Source: Paradevosia sp036499825 (GTDB taxonomy: Bacteria; Pseudomonadota; Alphaproteobacteria; Rhizobiales; Devosiaceae). Taken from it: a stretch of 64,000 nucleotides of DNA. Made by a program: the position numbers and the translations under genes. The stretch is taken from NCBI GenBank assembly GCA_036499825.1, contig DASYCZ010000026.1:310001-374000 (forward strand), in the 5' to 3' direction. Positions 49,686 to 58,406 of this stretch are shown here, piece by piece. The notes below the pieces were generated by a model, which did not search any database, was not told the DNA's origin, and saw only the letters and a list, made by a program, of their open reading frames with translations. Each line of letters opens with the position of its first letter. Position 1 is the stretch's first letter.

Positions 49686-50291
49686 TCAATTCCCGTGATG
49701 GCTGGGCAAAACCGCTTCGCCGCGCGCCACCAGCGCCAATGCCTGGGGATAAAGCTTATGCTCTTCCACCAATACGCGCGCCGCGAGCGTATCGGCCGTA
49801 TCTGAAGGCAGGATCGGGACCTCGGCGCTGAGAATCGCCGGGCCATCGTCCAGCGCCGGAATGACCCAGTGCACCGTGCAGCCATGCATGCTGACGCCGG
49901 CATCGAGGGCCTGCTGATGGGGATGGAGGCCCTTGAATGCGGGAAGGAGAGACGGGTGGATGTTGAGCATCCGGCCTGTCCAGCGCTCGGCGAACCACTC
50001 GGAAAAGATACGCATGAAGCCGGCGAGACAGACGATGTCGACCTTCCAGTCGCCGAGAATGGCGTCGATGGCGGCATCGAACTCCTGCCGCGAAGCAAAA
50101 TCCTTGTGCGAGCGCGAGGCGGTAGGGATGCCATTGGTGCGAGCGAAATCGAGGCCGGCCGCATCGGCCTTGTTCGAAAACACGCCGACGATTTCGGCAG
50201 GGTAACCGTCGGCTTTGGCGGCCTCTATCAGAGCCGCCATGTTGGAGCCGCGGCCGGAAATGAGAATAGCGACCCGCTTGCGGCCAGTCAC
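49686..50291 (-). CDS. purN: Phosphoribosylglycinamide formyltransferase PurN
   Basis: 201 residues from GTG 50291 (MTGRKRVAILISGRGSNMAA). It transfers formyl from 10-formyl-tetrahydrofolate to GAR, step three of purine synthesis. The active residues are in the expected places: CLAGFMRIFSEWF, then RMLNIHPSLLPAFKGLHPHQ with the N-x-H-P-S-L-L-P-x-F motif, and VHWVIPALDDGPAILSAEV with the catalytic aspartate. The GTG overlaps the purM TGA by 4 nt (GTGA), so the two are coupled. Normal length. Confidence 0.95.
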   Translation of the reverse strand: MTGRKRVAILISGRGSNMAALIEAAKADGYPAEIVGVFSNKADAAGLDFARTNGIPTASRSHKDFASRQEFDAAIDAILGDWKVDIVCLAGFMRIFSEWFAERWTGRMLNIHPSLLPAFKGLHPHQQALDAGVSMHGCTVHWVIPALDDGPAILSAEVPILPSDTADTLAARVLVEEHKLYPQALALVARGEAVLPSHHGN

Positions 50292-51364
50292 AGGGCCAAC
50301 GCGCCTTCGAAGGTCACCGGCTCGCCGCTCCGCTCCGTCAGCGAACCGATGATCGCCGCGGTCTCGCCGGCGGCGGTCAACTGGGCGATGAGGCGCTCGG
50401 CATCGGCCGGCTCGACCGCAGCCAGCATGCCGACGCCGCAATTGAAGGTGCGCAGCATTTCGGCTTCGGCGAGACCGCCGACCTTGGACAGCCAGCCGAA
50501 GACTTTCGGCACGTTGATGGCCGAGAGATTGACATGCGCGGCGAGATGGTCGGGCAGGACGCGCGGAATGTTGTCGATGAAGCCGCCACCGGTGATATGG
50601 GCCAGTGCCTTGATGCCGATGCCCTGCTTGAGGGCTTCGAGCAGGGGCTTGACGTAGATGCGCGTCGGCGTCAGCAGTGCGTCCGACAATTCGCGGCTCT
50701 CATCGAAGGGGGCGGGCAGGTACCAGTCGAGCCCCGAAACCTCGACGATGCGCCGGACGAGCGAATAGCCGTTGGAATGCACCCCGGATGAGGCAATGGC
50801 GACGAGCGTGTCGCCGGCCATAAGATCGCTGCGCGGCAGCAGCGTGCCGCGTTCGGCGGCGCCGACGGCGAAACCGGCAAGGTCATAGTCCTTGTCGTGA
50901 TACATCCCTGGCATTTCGGCGGTCTCGCCACCGATGAGGGCACAGCCGGCGATGCGGCAACCTTCCGCGATGCCTTCCACGATCTGGGTGCCGGTGGCGA
51001 CGTCGAGACGGCCGGTGGCGAAGTAGTCGAGGAAGAACAGCGGTTCGGCGCCCTGCACGATGATATCGTTGACGCACATGGCGACAAGGTCGATGCCGAT
51101 GGTCGAATGCTTGCCCGTATCGATGGCGATCTTGAGCTTGGTGCCGACACCGTCATTGGCGGCAACCAGGACGGGGTCGGTAAACCCTGCGGCCCTGAGG
51201 TCGAACAAGCCGCCGAAACCACCGATCTCCGCATCGGCGCCTGGACGGCGCGTGGAACGAACGGCGGGCTTGATGGCTTCCACAAGGGCGTTGCCGGCAT
51301 CGATGTCGACGCCTGCCTGCTTGTATGAAAGGCCGTTTGATGGCAGGTTTTGCGGGTCCGACAT
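50288..51364 (-). CDS. purM: Phosphoribosylformylglycinamidine cyclo-ligase PurM
   Basis: 358 residues from ATG 51364 (MSDPQNLPSNGLSYKQAGVD). It is AIR synthetase, which uses ATP to close the imidazole ring. The family markers are SYKQAGVDIDAGNALVEAIK, VLVAANDGVGTKLKIAIDTG, AMCVNDIIVQGAEPLFFLDY, GCALIGGETAEMPGMYHDKD (with the acidic metal site) and HITGGGFIDNIPRVLPDHL. Length normal (about 345-360). It is the first gene of purM-purN(-eamA) and is divergent from the AI-2E-type permease across 51365-51484. Confidence 0.96.
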   Translation of the reverse strand: MSDPQNLPSNGLSYKQAGVDIDAGNALVEAIKPAVRSTRRPGADAEIGGFGGLFDLRAAGFTDPVLVAANDGVGTKLKIAIDTGKHSTIGIDLVAMCVNDIIVQGAEPLFFLDYFATGRLDVATGTQIVEGIAEGCRIAGCALIGGETAEMPGMYHDKDYDLAGFAVGAAERGTLLPRSDLMAGDTLVAIASSGVHSNGYSLVRRIVEVSGLDWYLPAPFDESRELSDALLTPTRIYVKPLLEALKQGIGIKALAHITGGGFIDNIPRVLPDHLAAHVNLSAINVPKVFGWLSKVGGLAEAEMLRTFNCGVGMLAAVEPADAERLIAQLTAAGETAAIIGSLTERSGEPVTFEGALAL

Positions 51365-51484
51365 GAGCCTCGTTACCAGTAAGGTTGCTTGGCGGAGCCA
51401 GGCCTTGAGGTTGATCTTGACGGTCCTGGCCGTTAACTGCGCTGATAACCGCTCCACTCCCACGACGCAAGGGTTGCCCGCCTT

Positions 51485-52585
51485 ATGACGCTGCGAAACC
51501 AAGTTGTTGTGTGGATAGGTTTCCTGCTCGCCCTTATCCTCGTGCTGTGGGTATTCCGCGGCATCCTGCTGCCTTTCGTCATCGGCCTGGCACTGGCCTA
51601 TCTGCTCAACCCGCTGGTCGGCATGATGGGCCGGCTCGGCCTTGGCCGGGGATGGGCGACGGCCATCGTCCTTGCCATTGTGCTGGTGATCATCGGCTGG
51701 GCCATGTTCCTGCTGGTGCCGCTGCTGGTGCAACAGGTCATTGGCCTGGCGCAACGGCTGCCGGGCTATGTCACCGACCTGCAGGCGCTCGCCAATCAGT
51801 GGGTGCCGGCCCTCAACGAATGGCTGGGGCCTGAGCGGACGCAGCAGCTCGAACAAAGCCTGACCGAATGGATGAACAGCCTCAACCTGCCGGGCATAAC
51901 GGCCACCATCACCAGCACCATCGCAGCCAGCGGCGCCTCGGTCATCACCTCGCTCGGCCTGCTGGTCATTGCCCCAGTGGTGGCGTTCTATCTGCTGCTG
52001 GACTGGGAGGGGATGGTCACCGAGCTCGATGAACTGCTGCCGCGCGACTACCGTGAGGAAATCCGCGGCGTTCTGAACCAGATCGACCGATCCATGGCCG
52101 GCGTCATCCGCGGGCAGGGCAGTGTGGTGCTGGTGCTGTGCTTTTATTATTCATCGGCCCTGACGGTGAGCGGCCTGAGCTTTGGCCTCGCCATCGGGCT
52201 GATCACGGGTCTGTTGAGCTTTATCCCCTATGTGGGTTTCATTACGGGATTTTTCCTGTCTGTGGGCATCGCGCTGGTGCAGTTCTGGCCGGACTGGTTC
52301 CGGGTGGTCATCATCCTCGCGGTCTTCATGGTGGGCCAGTTCCTCGAAGGGAATATCCTCTATCCCAAGCTGGTCGGCTCCAGCATCGGCATAAATCCGG
52401 TGTGGCTGATGTTCTCGCTGTTCGCCTTCGCGCTGCTGTTCGGCTTTGTCGGGCTCTTGCTGGCGGTGCCGCTGTCGGCTATCGCGGCGGTGCTGACGCG
52501 CTATGCGATCGGTAAGTACAAGGCCAGCGCGCTCTATCTGGGGCAGGATGGAGAGCATGGTGACAAGCCCGATACGGCCGTCTAA
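51485..52585 (+). CDS. AI-2E family transporter (PerM-like permease)
   Basis: 366 residues with about eight transmembrane helices in the AI-2E/PerM arrangement: IGFLLALILVLWVFRGILLP, a LAYLLNPLVGMMGRLGLGRG loop, a periplasmic helical insert (residues about 85-150), then VVAFYLLLDWEGMVTELDEL and MVGQFLEGNILYPKLVGSSI. The family is named after an autoinducer-2 exporter, but many members export or exchange other ions such as sodium. It is the first of the permease-hdaA-ppk-ppx run. The role with the replication control gene downstream is not obvious; the order is common in this group. Confidence 0.92.
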   Translation: MTLRNQVVVWIGFLLALILVLWVFRGILLPFVIGLALAYLLNPLVGMMGRLGLGRGWATAIVLAIVLVIIGWAMFLLVPLLVQQVIGLAQRLPGYVTDLQALANQWVPALNEWLGPERTQQLEQSLTEWMNSLNLPGITATITSTIAASGASVITSLGLLVIAPVVAFYLLLDWEGMVTELDELLPRDYREEIRGVLNQIDRSMAGVIRGQGSVVLVLCFYYSSALTVSGLSFGLAIGLITGLLSFIPYVGFITGFFLSVGIALVQFWPDWFRVVIILAVFMVGQFLEGNILYPKLVGSSIGINPVWLMFSLFAFALLFGFVGLLLAVPLSAIAAVLTRYAIGKYKASALYLGQDGEHGDKPDTAV

Positions 52586-53339
52586 GGGCGCAAGCAGCGA
52601 TACGGACGGCCCTCCCGGCCAGCTGGCGCTTGAGCTCGGCCACACGCCCTCGCATGCCGAACAGGATTTCCTCGTCGGCGAGGGCAATGAACTGGGCTAT
52701 GCCCACGTCATGGCGTTTCCCGACTGGCCAGGGCCACTGACGCTGATCACCGGACCGGCCAAATCGGGTAAATCGCATCTGGCGCGGATCTGGGCGGACC
52801 GCAGCGGTGCCCAGATGCCTGAGCCGGAGGCGTTGGCGGATCTGGCCCAGAGCGGCGGCATTGTGCCGCTGGTCATCGAGGATGTCGACCGGCGCGGTTA
52901 TGACGAGGCAGCGCTTTTCCACCTGCTGAATCAGTCGATGCGCGCGTGGCGGCCGTTGCTGATGACGGCCCGGGAGCCGGTTTCAGGTTGGCCCTATCGC
53001 ACGGACGATGTACGCTCCAGGGCGCGTCTGGCATCGTCGTTCACCATGGCGCTGACCGACGACATCCAGTTGTCACAGATGTTCGTGAAGTTGTTTGGCG
53101 ACCGGCAGGTAGCGGTCGATCCCAAGATCATTCGTTACCTGGTGGCGCGGATGGAACGTTCGCCGGAAGAAGCGACGGTGCTGGCCGAGAGGCTGGATCG
53201 ATTGGCGCTGGCGCGCGGCAGCAGAATCAGCCGTTCCTTGGCTGGCGAAGTCCTGGCGCAACGCCGGATGGAGCGCGGCGAAGGCACATTGGATTTGGAC
53301 CTGGATAACCAGGCGGTGGAAGGCGACGACGATGAATGA
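52548..53339 (+). CDS. hdaA: HdaA, DnaA-related regulator of replication initiation
   Basis: 263 residues; the start is either 52548 or 52557, both overlapping the permease's last codons. It is a DnaA-like AAA+ protein without the DNA-binding domain IV. HdaA with the beta clamp promotes hydrolysis of DnaA-ATP and prevents over-initiation in Alphaproteobacteria. Visible are QLALELGHTPSHAEQDFLVG (the QL..L clamp-binding motif near the N-terminus), ITGPAKSGKSHLARIWADR as Walker A and LVIEDVDRRGYDEAALFHLL as Walker B. The chain ends in an acidic tail. It overlaps ppk1 by 8 nt. Classed by motif and gene order. Confidence 0.9.
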   Translation: MESMVTSPIRPSKGASSDTDGPPGQLALELGHTPSHAEQDFLVGEGNELGYAHVMAFPDWPGPLTLITGPAKSGKSHLARIWADRSGAQMPEPEALADLAQSGGIVPLVIEDVDRRGYDEAALFHLLNQSMRAWRPLLMTAREPVSGWPYRTDDVRSRARLASSFTMALTDDIQLSQMFVKLFGDRQVAVDPKIIRYLVARMERSPEEATVLAERLDRLALARGSRISRSLAGEVLAQRRMERGEGTLDLDLDNQAVEGDDDE

Positions 53340-55509
53340 GTTTTCCGAGATTACCGAAGGCGAAGTCGAAGGCGAGGCCACGATTCCCGACGTGGCAGAG
53401 CTGCGGCAGAGCCCGGCGCGTTTCGTCAATCGCGAGGTCTCCTGGCTGCAGTTCAACATGCGCGTGCTGGAGGAAGCGGGCAATCTCAACCACCCGCTGC
53501 TCGAGCGGCTGCGCTTCGTCAGCATTTCCGCCAACAATCTCGATGAATTCTATATGGTGCGCGTCGCCGGCCTCAAGGGTCAGGTGCGTGCCGGCATGGC
53601 CAAGCCGAGCGATGACGGGCTGACCCCCAAGGAGCAGCTCGACGATATTGCGACGCTGGCCCAGCACCTGCAGCTCGAGCAGCAGGATTATTGGCAGAAC
53701 CTGCGCGAGGAACTGTTCGCCACCAATGTGGTCATCCATGAAGTGGATGATGTCAGCCCCGATCAGCTCCGCTACCTGGAGCGGCTGTTCCGCGAGGAAA
53801 TCTTCCCCGTGCTGACGCCGATCGCTGTCGATCCTGCTCATCCGTTCCCGTTCGTGCCCAATCTCGGTTTCGCGCTGGCGTTCGAGTTGCAGCGGCCGAA
53901 CAATTCGCAGAGCCTGACGGCGCTGGTGCGCATTCCGTCCAATGTCGACCGCTTCATCACCCTGCCGGCCGGCCTGGCTTCGGAAGGGCGCGTCGAGGTG
54001 GTCACTATCGAGACCATCGTCAAGCTCTTCTTCCACAACATGTTTCCCGGGTATGACGTGATGGGCTCGGGCGCCTTCCGTGTCATCCGTGACAGCGAAA
54101 TCGAAATCGACGACGAAGCCGCCGATCTGGTGATCGAATTCGAAACCGCATTGCGTCAGCGGCGCCGCGGGCAGGTGATCCGGCTCGAGATCGAGAAATC
54201 CATGCCGCGGACGCTGCGCAAGCAGATCAGCGAGCAGATTCACGCCGCGGCCGAGGATATTTTCGAAGTCGAGGGATTCCTGGGCTTGGCCGATGCGCGC
54301 AAGATTTGCGACATCGATCGTCCGGACCTGAAGTTTCCGCCCTATCATGCCCGATTTCCCGAACGCATCCGCGACTACAACGGCGACTGCTTCGCCGCCA
54401 TCCGGGCCAAGGACCTTCTGGTCCACCATCCGTTCGAAAGCTTCGACGTGGTGGCGCAGTTTCTTCTCCAGGCGGCGCGGGACCCGGATGTAGTCGCCAT
54501 CAAGCAGACGCTCTACCGCACCTCGGCGGACTCGCCGATCGTCAAGGCGCTGGTGCTGGCGGCTGAATCCGGCAAATCGGTTACCGCCCTGGTTGAGTTG
54601 AAGGCGCGCTTCGACGAGGAAGCCAATATCCGCTGGGCCCGCGATCTGGAACGCGCCGGTGCGCAGGTAGTGTTTGGCTTTATCGAACTCAAGACCCACG
54701 CCAAGATGAGCCAGGTGGTGCGTCGCGAGCATGGCAAGCTGGTCTCGTACTGCCATCTGGGCACGGGCAATTATCACCCGATCACCGCCAAGGTTTACAC
54801 CGACCTCAGCTACTTCACCTGCAATCCGGCGATTACGCGCGATGTGGCGCGCGTCTTCAATTTCATCACCGGCTATGCCCGTCCGACCGAGCTCGAATCG
54901 ATTGCCGCCTCGCCGGTGAACCTGCGGCAGACACTTTTGGACAACATTGCCCGGGAAGTGGACTTCGCCAAGCGTGGGCTGCCGGCCTCGATCTGGCTGA
55001 AGATGAATTCACTGGTCGACCCGCAGATCATCGATGCGCTCTACGATGCCAGCCAGGCGGGTGTGAAGACCGAACTCATCGTGCGCGGGATCTGCTGCCT
55101 GCGGCCGGGAATCCCGGGATTTTCCGACAATATCCGGGTGAAATCGGTGGTCGGCCGCTTCCTCGAGCATTCGCGAATCTACTGTTTCGGCAACGGTGCG
55201 CCGCTGCCGTCGCGACAGGCGATGGTCTACATGTCCTCGGCGGATCTGATGCAGCGTAACCTCGACTGGCGCGTCGAAGTCATGGTGCCTATCCTCAACA
55301 GTACTGTGCACAAGCAGATTGTCGACCGGATACTCGTTGCTTATCTTGCCGACAACCAGCAGAGCTGGGAGGTACTGCCCGATGGGAGTTCCCACCGCGT
55401 TCGTCTTCAGGAAGGCGAGGAACCGTCCAACGCGCATGATTATTTCATGACGAACCCCAGCCTTTCCGGACGGGGGAGTGCCATTGCGCACGACGACGAC
55501 GAGGAATAG
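53332..55509 (+). CDS. ppk1: Polyphosphate kinase 1
   Basis: 725 residues from ATG 53332 (MNEFSEITEGEVEGEATIPD). It transfers ATP's terminal phosphate reversibly onto polyphosphate. The four-domain plan is complete: the N-domain (FVNREVSWLQFNMRVLEEAG), head domain, and two HKD-type C-terminal domains with the autophosphorylating histidine near residue 455 (ELKTHAKMSQVVRREHGKLV) and the second histidine/arginine set in GICCLRPGIPGFSDNIRVKS. YRTSADSPIVKALVLAAESG is also typical. Length normal (690-740). It overlaps hdaA by 8 nt and is followed 3 nt later by ppx: the polyphosphate synthesis and breakdown genes are paired. Confidence 0.97.
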   Translation: MNEFSEITEGEVEGEATIPDVAELRQSPARFVNREVSWLQFNMRVLEEAGNLNHPLLERLRFVSISANNLDEFYMVRVAGLKGQVRAGMAKPSDDGLTPKEQLDDIATLAQHLQLEQQDYWQNLREELFATNVVIHEVDDVSPDQLRYLERLFREEIFPVLTPIAVDPAHPFPFVPNLGFALAFELQRPNNSQSLTALVRIPSNVDRFITLPAGLASEGRVEVVTIETIVKLFFHNMFPGYDVMGSGAFRVIRDSEIEIDDEAADLVIEFETALRQRRRGQVIRLEIEKSMPRTLRKQISEQIHAAAEDIFEVEGFLGLADARKICDIDRPDLKFPPYHARFPERIRDYNGDCFAAIRAKDLLVHHPFESFDVVAQFLLQAARDPDVVAIKQTLYRTSADSPIVKALVLAAESGKSVTALVELKARFDEEANIRWARDLERAGAQVVFGFIELKTHAKMSQVVRREHGKLVSYCHLGTGNYHPITAKVYTDLSYFTCNPAITRDVARVFNFITGYARPTELESIAASPVNLRQTLLDNIAREVDFAKRGLPASIWLKMNSLVDPQIIDALYDASQAGVKTELIVRGICCLRPGIPGFSDNIRVKSVVGRFLEHSRIYCFGNGAPLPSRQAMVYMSSADLMQRNLDWRVEVMVPILNSTVHKQIVDRILVAYLADNQQSWEVLPDGSSHRVRLQEGEEPSNAHDYFMTNPSLSGRGSAIAHDDDEE

Positions 55510-55512
55510 CCA

Positions 55513-57045
55513 TTGAATCAATTCTGGGGCGTTGATGCGGATCCGACGGCCCAAGGGCGAATCAAGGGCGCTCTGCCTGTCGCCGTGCTGGATATCGGCT
55601 CCAATTCGGTCCGCCTCGTCGTCTATGAGCGGCATGCCCGCGCACTGACGGTCCTCTACAACGAAAAGACATCCTGCACCCTTGGGCGCGGGATGGCCGC
55701 CACGGGACGCCTCGCCGACGACAATATGGAGCGGGCGCTCACGGCGATGAAGCGCTATGCGCTGGTGACCAAGCTGATGAAGGCCGGCGCAGTGCATGTG
55801 CTGGCGACATCGGCAGTGCGCGATGCCACCAACCGCGATGAATTCGTGGATGCCGTCGAGCGCACCATGGGAGTGCCGGTACGTGTGCTGAGCGGTGAGG
55901 AAGAGGCGCACTACGCCGCCCTTGGCGTCGTGGCGGGTATCCCCGGATTTGCCGGCATGGTGGGCGATCTTGGCGGCGGCAGTCTGGAACTGTCGCGCAT
56001 CGCCACGGGCGAGGATTCGGGCGGCGAAACCCACGAACTGGGCGTCATTCGCCTGCAGGACGACAGTGGCGGCTCGCCGGCGAAAGCGGCGGCATTGGTG
56101 CGGGCACAGCTGAAGGACTCGCCCCTGATGCGTGCGTCTGAGTCGACGTTCTGCGCCATTGGTGGCACCTGGCGGTCGTTGGCGAAGCTGCATCAGGTGC
56201 AGCGCCGCTATCCGCTGCACATGGTGCAGGACTATGTGGCCAAAGGGCCGGACCTTGCCAAATTGTGCGAGCAGATCGTGGAGGCCAGCTCCGCCAAGCG
56301 GCCTTATGTGGGCGCTTCCACAGTCAGCTCGTCGCGGCGCGATCTTGTCCCGTTCGGGGCGGCGGTCATGCTGGAAGTCATCAAGGCCGGCGAGTTCAAG
56401 AACGTGGTGTTCTCAGCGCTCGGCGTACGCGAAGGCTATCTCTACAGCCTGCTGACACCGCAGGAAAAGGCAGTCGATCCGCTTTTGCAGGCCGCCAGCG
56501 AGATGTCGGTGTTGCGCTCGCGCTCGCCACAGCACGCTCATGACCTCATCGCCTTTGGCGACAGGTTTCTTGCGACGATCGGCTTCTCCGAGACCGAGGA
56601 AGAAAAGCGCCTGCGGCACGTCGCTTGCCTGTTGTCCGATATCGGCTGGCGTGGGCATCCGGATTACCGTGGTGAGCAGAGCATCGATCTCGTCGCCTAC
56701 GGCTCGATGGTTGGTGTCGGCCATCCCGGCCGGGCGTTTCTCGCCGAGGTGCTGGCGGTCCGTTATATGGGCCTCAAGCACAAGAGTCTCAGCCAGTCGC
56801 TGATCGCTCTGTCCGGAGCCGTCAACAGCACGCGGGCGCGGCTGATAGGGGCGCTGTTTCGCGTCGCCTACCCGATGTCGGCGGCCATGCCGGGTGTCCT
56901 GCCCGGGACGGGGTTTGCGCTTGAAGGCCAAACGCTCGTACTGCAGCTGCCCACCGAACTGGCGTTCCTATCGGGCGAGCACCTGAGGGGAAGGCTGGAG
57001 CAGTTGGGGACGGCGGCCGGTCTCGAAAAGGTCGCCATCCGCTGA
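55513..57045 (+). CDS. ppx: Exopolyphosphatase / guanosine pentaphosphatase (Ppx/GppA)
   Basis: 510 residues with a TTG start. ASKHA-fold enzyme that removes phosphate from polyphosphate or pppGpp. The nucleotide loops are LDIGSNSVRLVVYERHARAL, then VLATSAVRDATNRDEFVDAV (catalytic-glutamate segment RVLSGEEEAHYAALGV) and MVGDLGGGSLELSRIATGED. The C-terminal half has an HD-like helical region (residues about 320-510: LRHVACLLSDIGWRGHPDYR), which fits the longer Ppx/GppA group. Separated from ppk1 by 3 nt, so they share a message. Convergent with rnd, 9 bp apart. Confidence 0.94.
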   Translation: MNQFWGVDADPTAQGRIKGALPVAVLDIGSNSVRLVVYERHARALTVLYNEKTSCTLGRGMAATGRLADDNMERALTAMKRYALVTKLMKAGAVHVLATSAVRDATNRDEFVDAVERTMGVPVRVLSGEEEAHYAALGVVAGIPGFAGMVGDLGGGSLELSRIATGEDSGGETHELGVIRLQDDSGGSPAKAAALVRAQLKDSPLMRASESTFCAIGGTWRSLAKLHQVQRRYPLHMVQDYVAKGPDLAKLCEQIVEASSAKRPYVGASTVSSSRRDLVPFGAAVMLEVIKAGEFKNVVFSALGVREGYLYSLLTPQEKAVDPLLQAASEMSVLRSRSPQHAHDLIAFGDRFLATIGFSETEEEKRLRHVACLLSDIGWRGHPDYRGEQSIDLVAYGSMVGVGHPGRAFLAEVLAVRYMGLKHKSLSQSLIALSGAVNSTRARLIGALFRVAYPMSAAMPGVLPGTGFALEGQTLVLQLPTELAFLSGEHLRGRLEQLGTAAGLEKVAIR

Positions 57046-57054
57046 GCTGCTCGC

Positions 57055-58212
57055 TCAGCTTTTCTCGATGGGGAACTCGACGATACCCTTGCGGGTGGCC
57101 GCAAGGCCGATCTTGCCGTGCTTGATCGCCAGCGCCTTGTCGCCAAACAGCTTGCGGCGCCAACCTTTCAGCGCGGGCACATCGGCCTCGTCGTCGAGAA
57201 CCAGCGCATCGATATCGTCCGAGGTCGCAATGATACGGGTGGCGACGCCATGTTCGTCGGACACCGCTTTCAGGAGAACCCGAATCAGGTCCCCGACAGC
57301 GCCTTTGGGCGAGGGGCCGCGATAGCGCTCGGGCATGGTCGGCAGCTCCGACTTGGTCAGCGCCTCGACCTCCTTGAGGAGGACGATGATCTCTGCCGCG
57401 GCCGACGACCGTCCGAAACCGCGCGGTACGGCGCGCAGCTTGTCGAAGGCATCCGGCGTGACCGGGCGTTGCTGGGCGAGCTCGTATAGCGCGTCGTCCT
57501 TGAGGATGCGGCTGCGCGGCTGATCATTGTCCTGCGCCCGCTTTTCGCGCCAGGCGGCCAGCGATTTCAGCGCGGCCAGATCACGCGGACGGTTGATCTT
57601 GAGCTTCAGCCGCTCCCAGGCGACTTCCGGCTTGATGACATAGGTGTCGATGCTTTCCAGCACGCCCAATTCGTCGGAAACCCAGTCGCCGCGATTGGTA
57701 TCGGCGACCTGCTGACGCAGCGCGCGGTAAATGTCGCGCAGATGCGTCACGTCGGCCAGGGCATAAAGCCGCTGCTTTTCGCTGAGGGGACGCGCCGACC
57801 AATCGGTAAAGCGCGAGCTTTTGTCGAGGTCGACATTGGTGATGGCGCGCACCAGATTGTCGTAGGAAACGCTGTCGCCGAAACCGCAGACGCTAGCGGC
57901 GATCTGGGTGTCGAAGATGTTGGCGGGCACCTTGCCCGTCAGCTTGACGAAAATTTCGATATCCTGCCGCGCCGCGTGGAAGACCTTGGTGACGGCAGTG
58001 TTGGCCAGCAATTCGAAGAACGGCGTCAGGTCCAGACTTGATACCAGGGGATCGATAAGGACGGCTTCGTCGTCTGTCGCGGCCTGGATGAGGCATAGTT
58101 TAGGCCAGTAGGTCGTCTCGCGCAGAAATTCTGTGTCGACGGTAACAAAATCATACTTTGCGGCCCTGTCGCAGAATGCGCCCAGAACCGCAGTCGAGGT
58201 AATCAGCTCCAT
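57055..58212 (-). CDS. rnd: Ribonuclease D
   Basis: 385 residues. It is a 3'-5' exoribonuclease that trims tRNA and small RNA ends. The DEDDy exonuclease motifs are KYDFVTVDTEFLRETTYWPK (D, E), NIFDTQIAASVCGFGDSVSY (D) and LYALADVTHLRDIYRALRQQ (Y...D). A HRDC domain follows (residues about 205-290: LAAWREKRAQDNDQPRSRIL, KDDALYELAQQRPVTPDAFD) and then a second helical domain. Length is normal (about 380). Transcribed alone, divergent from aspS across the 194-bp gap 58213-58406. Confidence 0.95.
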   Translation of the reverse strand: MELITSTAVLGAFCDRAAKYDFVTVDTEFLRETTYWPKLCLIQAATDDEAVLIDPLVSSLDLTPFFELLANTAVTKVFHAARQDIEIFVKLTGKVPANIFDTQIAASVCGFGDSVSYDNLVRAITNVDLDKSSRFTDWSARPLSEKQRLYALADVTHLRDIYRALRQQVADTNRGDWVSDELGVLESIDTYVIKPEVAWERLKLKINRPRDLAALKSLAAWREKRAQDNDQPRSRILKDDALYELAQQRPVTPDAFDKLRAVPRGFGRSSAAAEIIVLLKEVEALTKSELPTMPERYRGPSPKGAVGDLIRVLLKAVSDEHGVATRIIATSDDIDALVLDDEADVPALKGWRRKLFGDKALAIKHGKIGLAATRKGIVEFPIEKS

Positions 58213-58406
58213 CAGACACGCCCACCAAACTTAACTAACAAATTCCTAACAGGTGATGTCCCCGCACTCCAGTCGCGATTTGTGCCGTAACAGGAAAGCT
58301 CCAAGTGCGGTAAACGCCAATCCGGGCGCTGCTTGACAAACTTGCCTCCCCATGCGCTTTTCCGGCCCTTAATCCGACATTTTCTCTGCATGAGAAGTTC
58401 CTGAAA
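58213..58406. promoter_or_regulatory. Divergent rnd/aspS promoter region
   Basis: No gene lies here. Both start codons face outward, so two promoters should be present. A TTAACTAACAAATTCCTAAC-type AT-rich patch (58231-58250) adjoins rnd. No operator or T-box-like structure was recognised for aspS. Confidence 0.4.

Noticed and set aside
53227..54777. 516-codon minus-strand frame opposite ppk1
   Set aside because: Antisense shadow; ppk1 is unambiguous.
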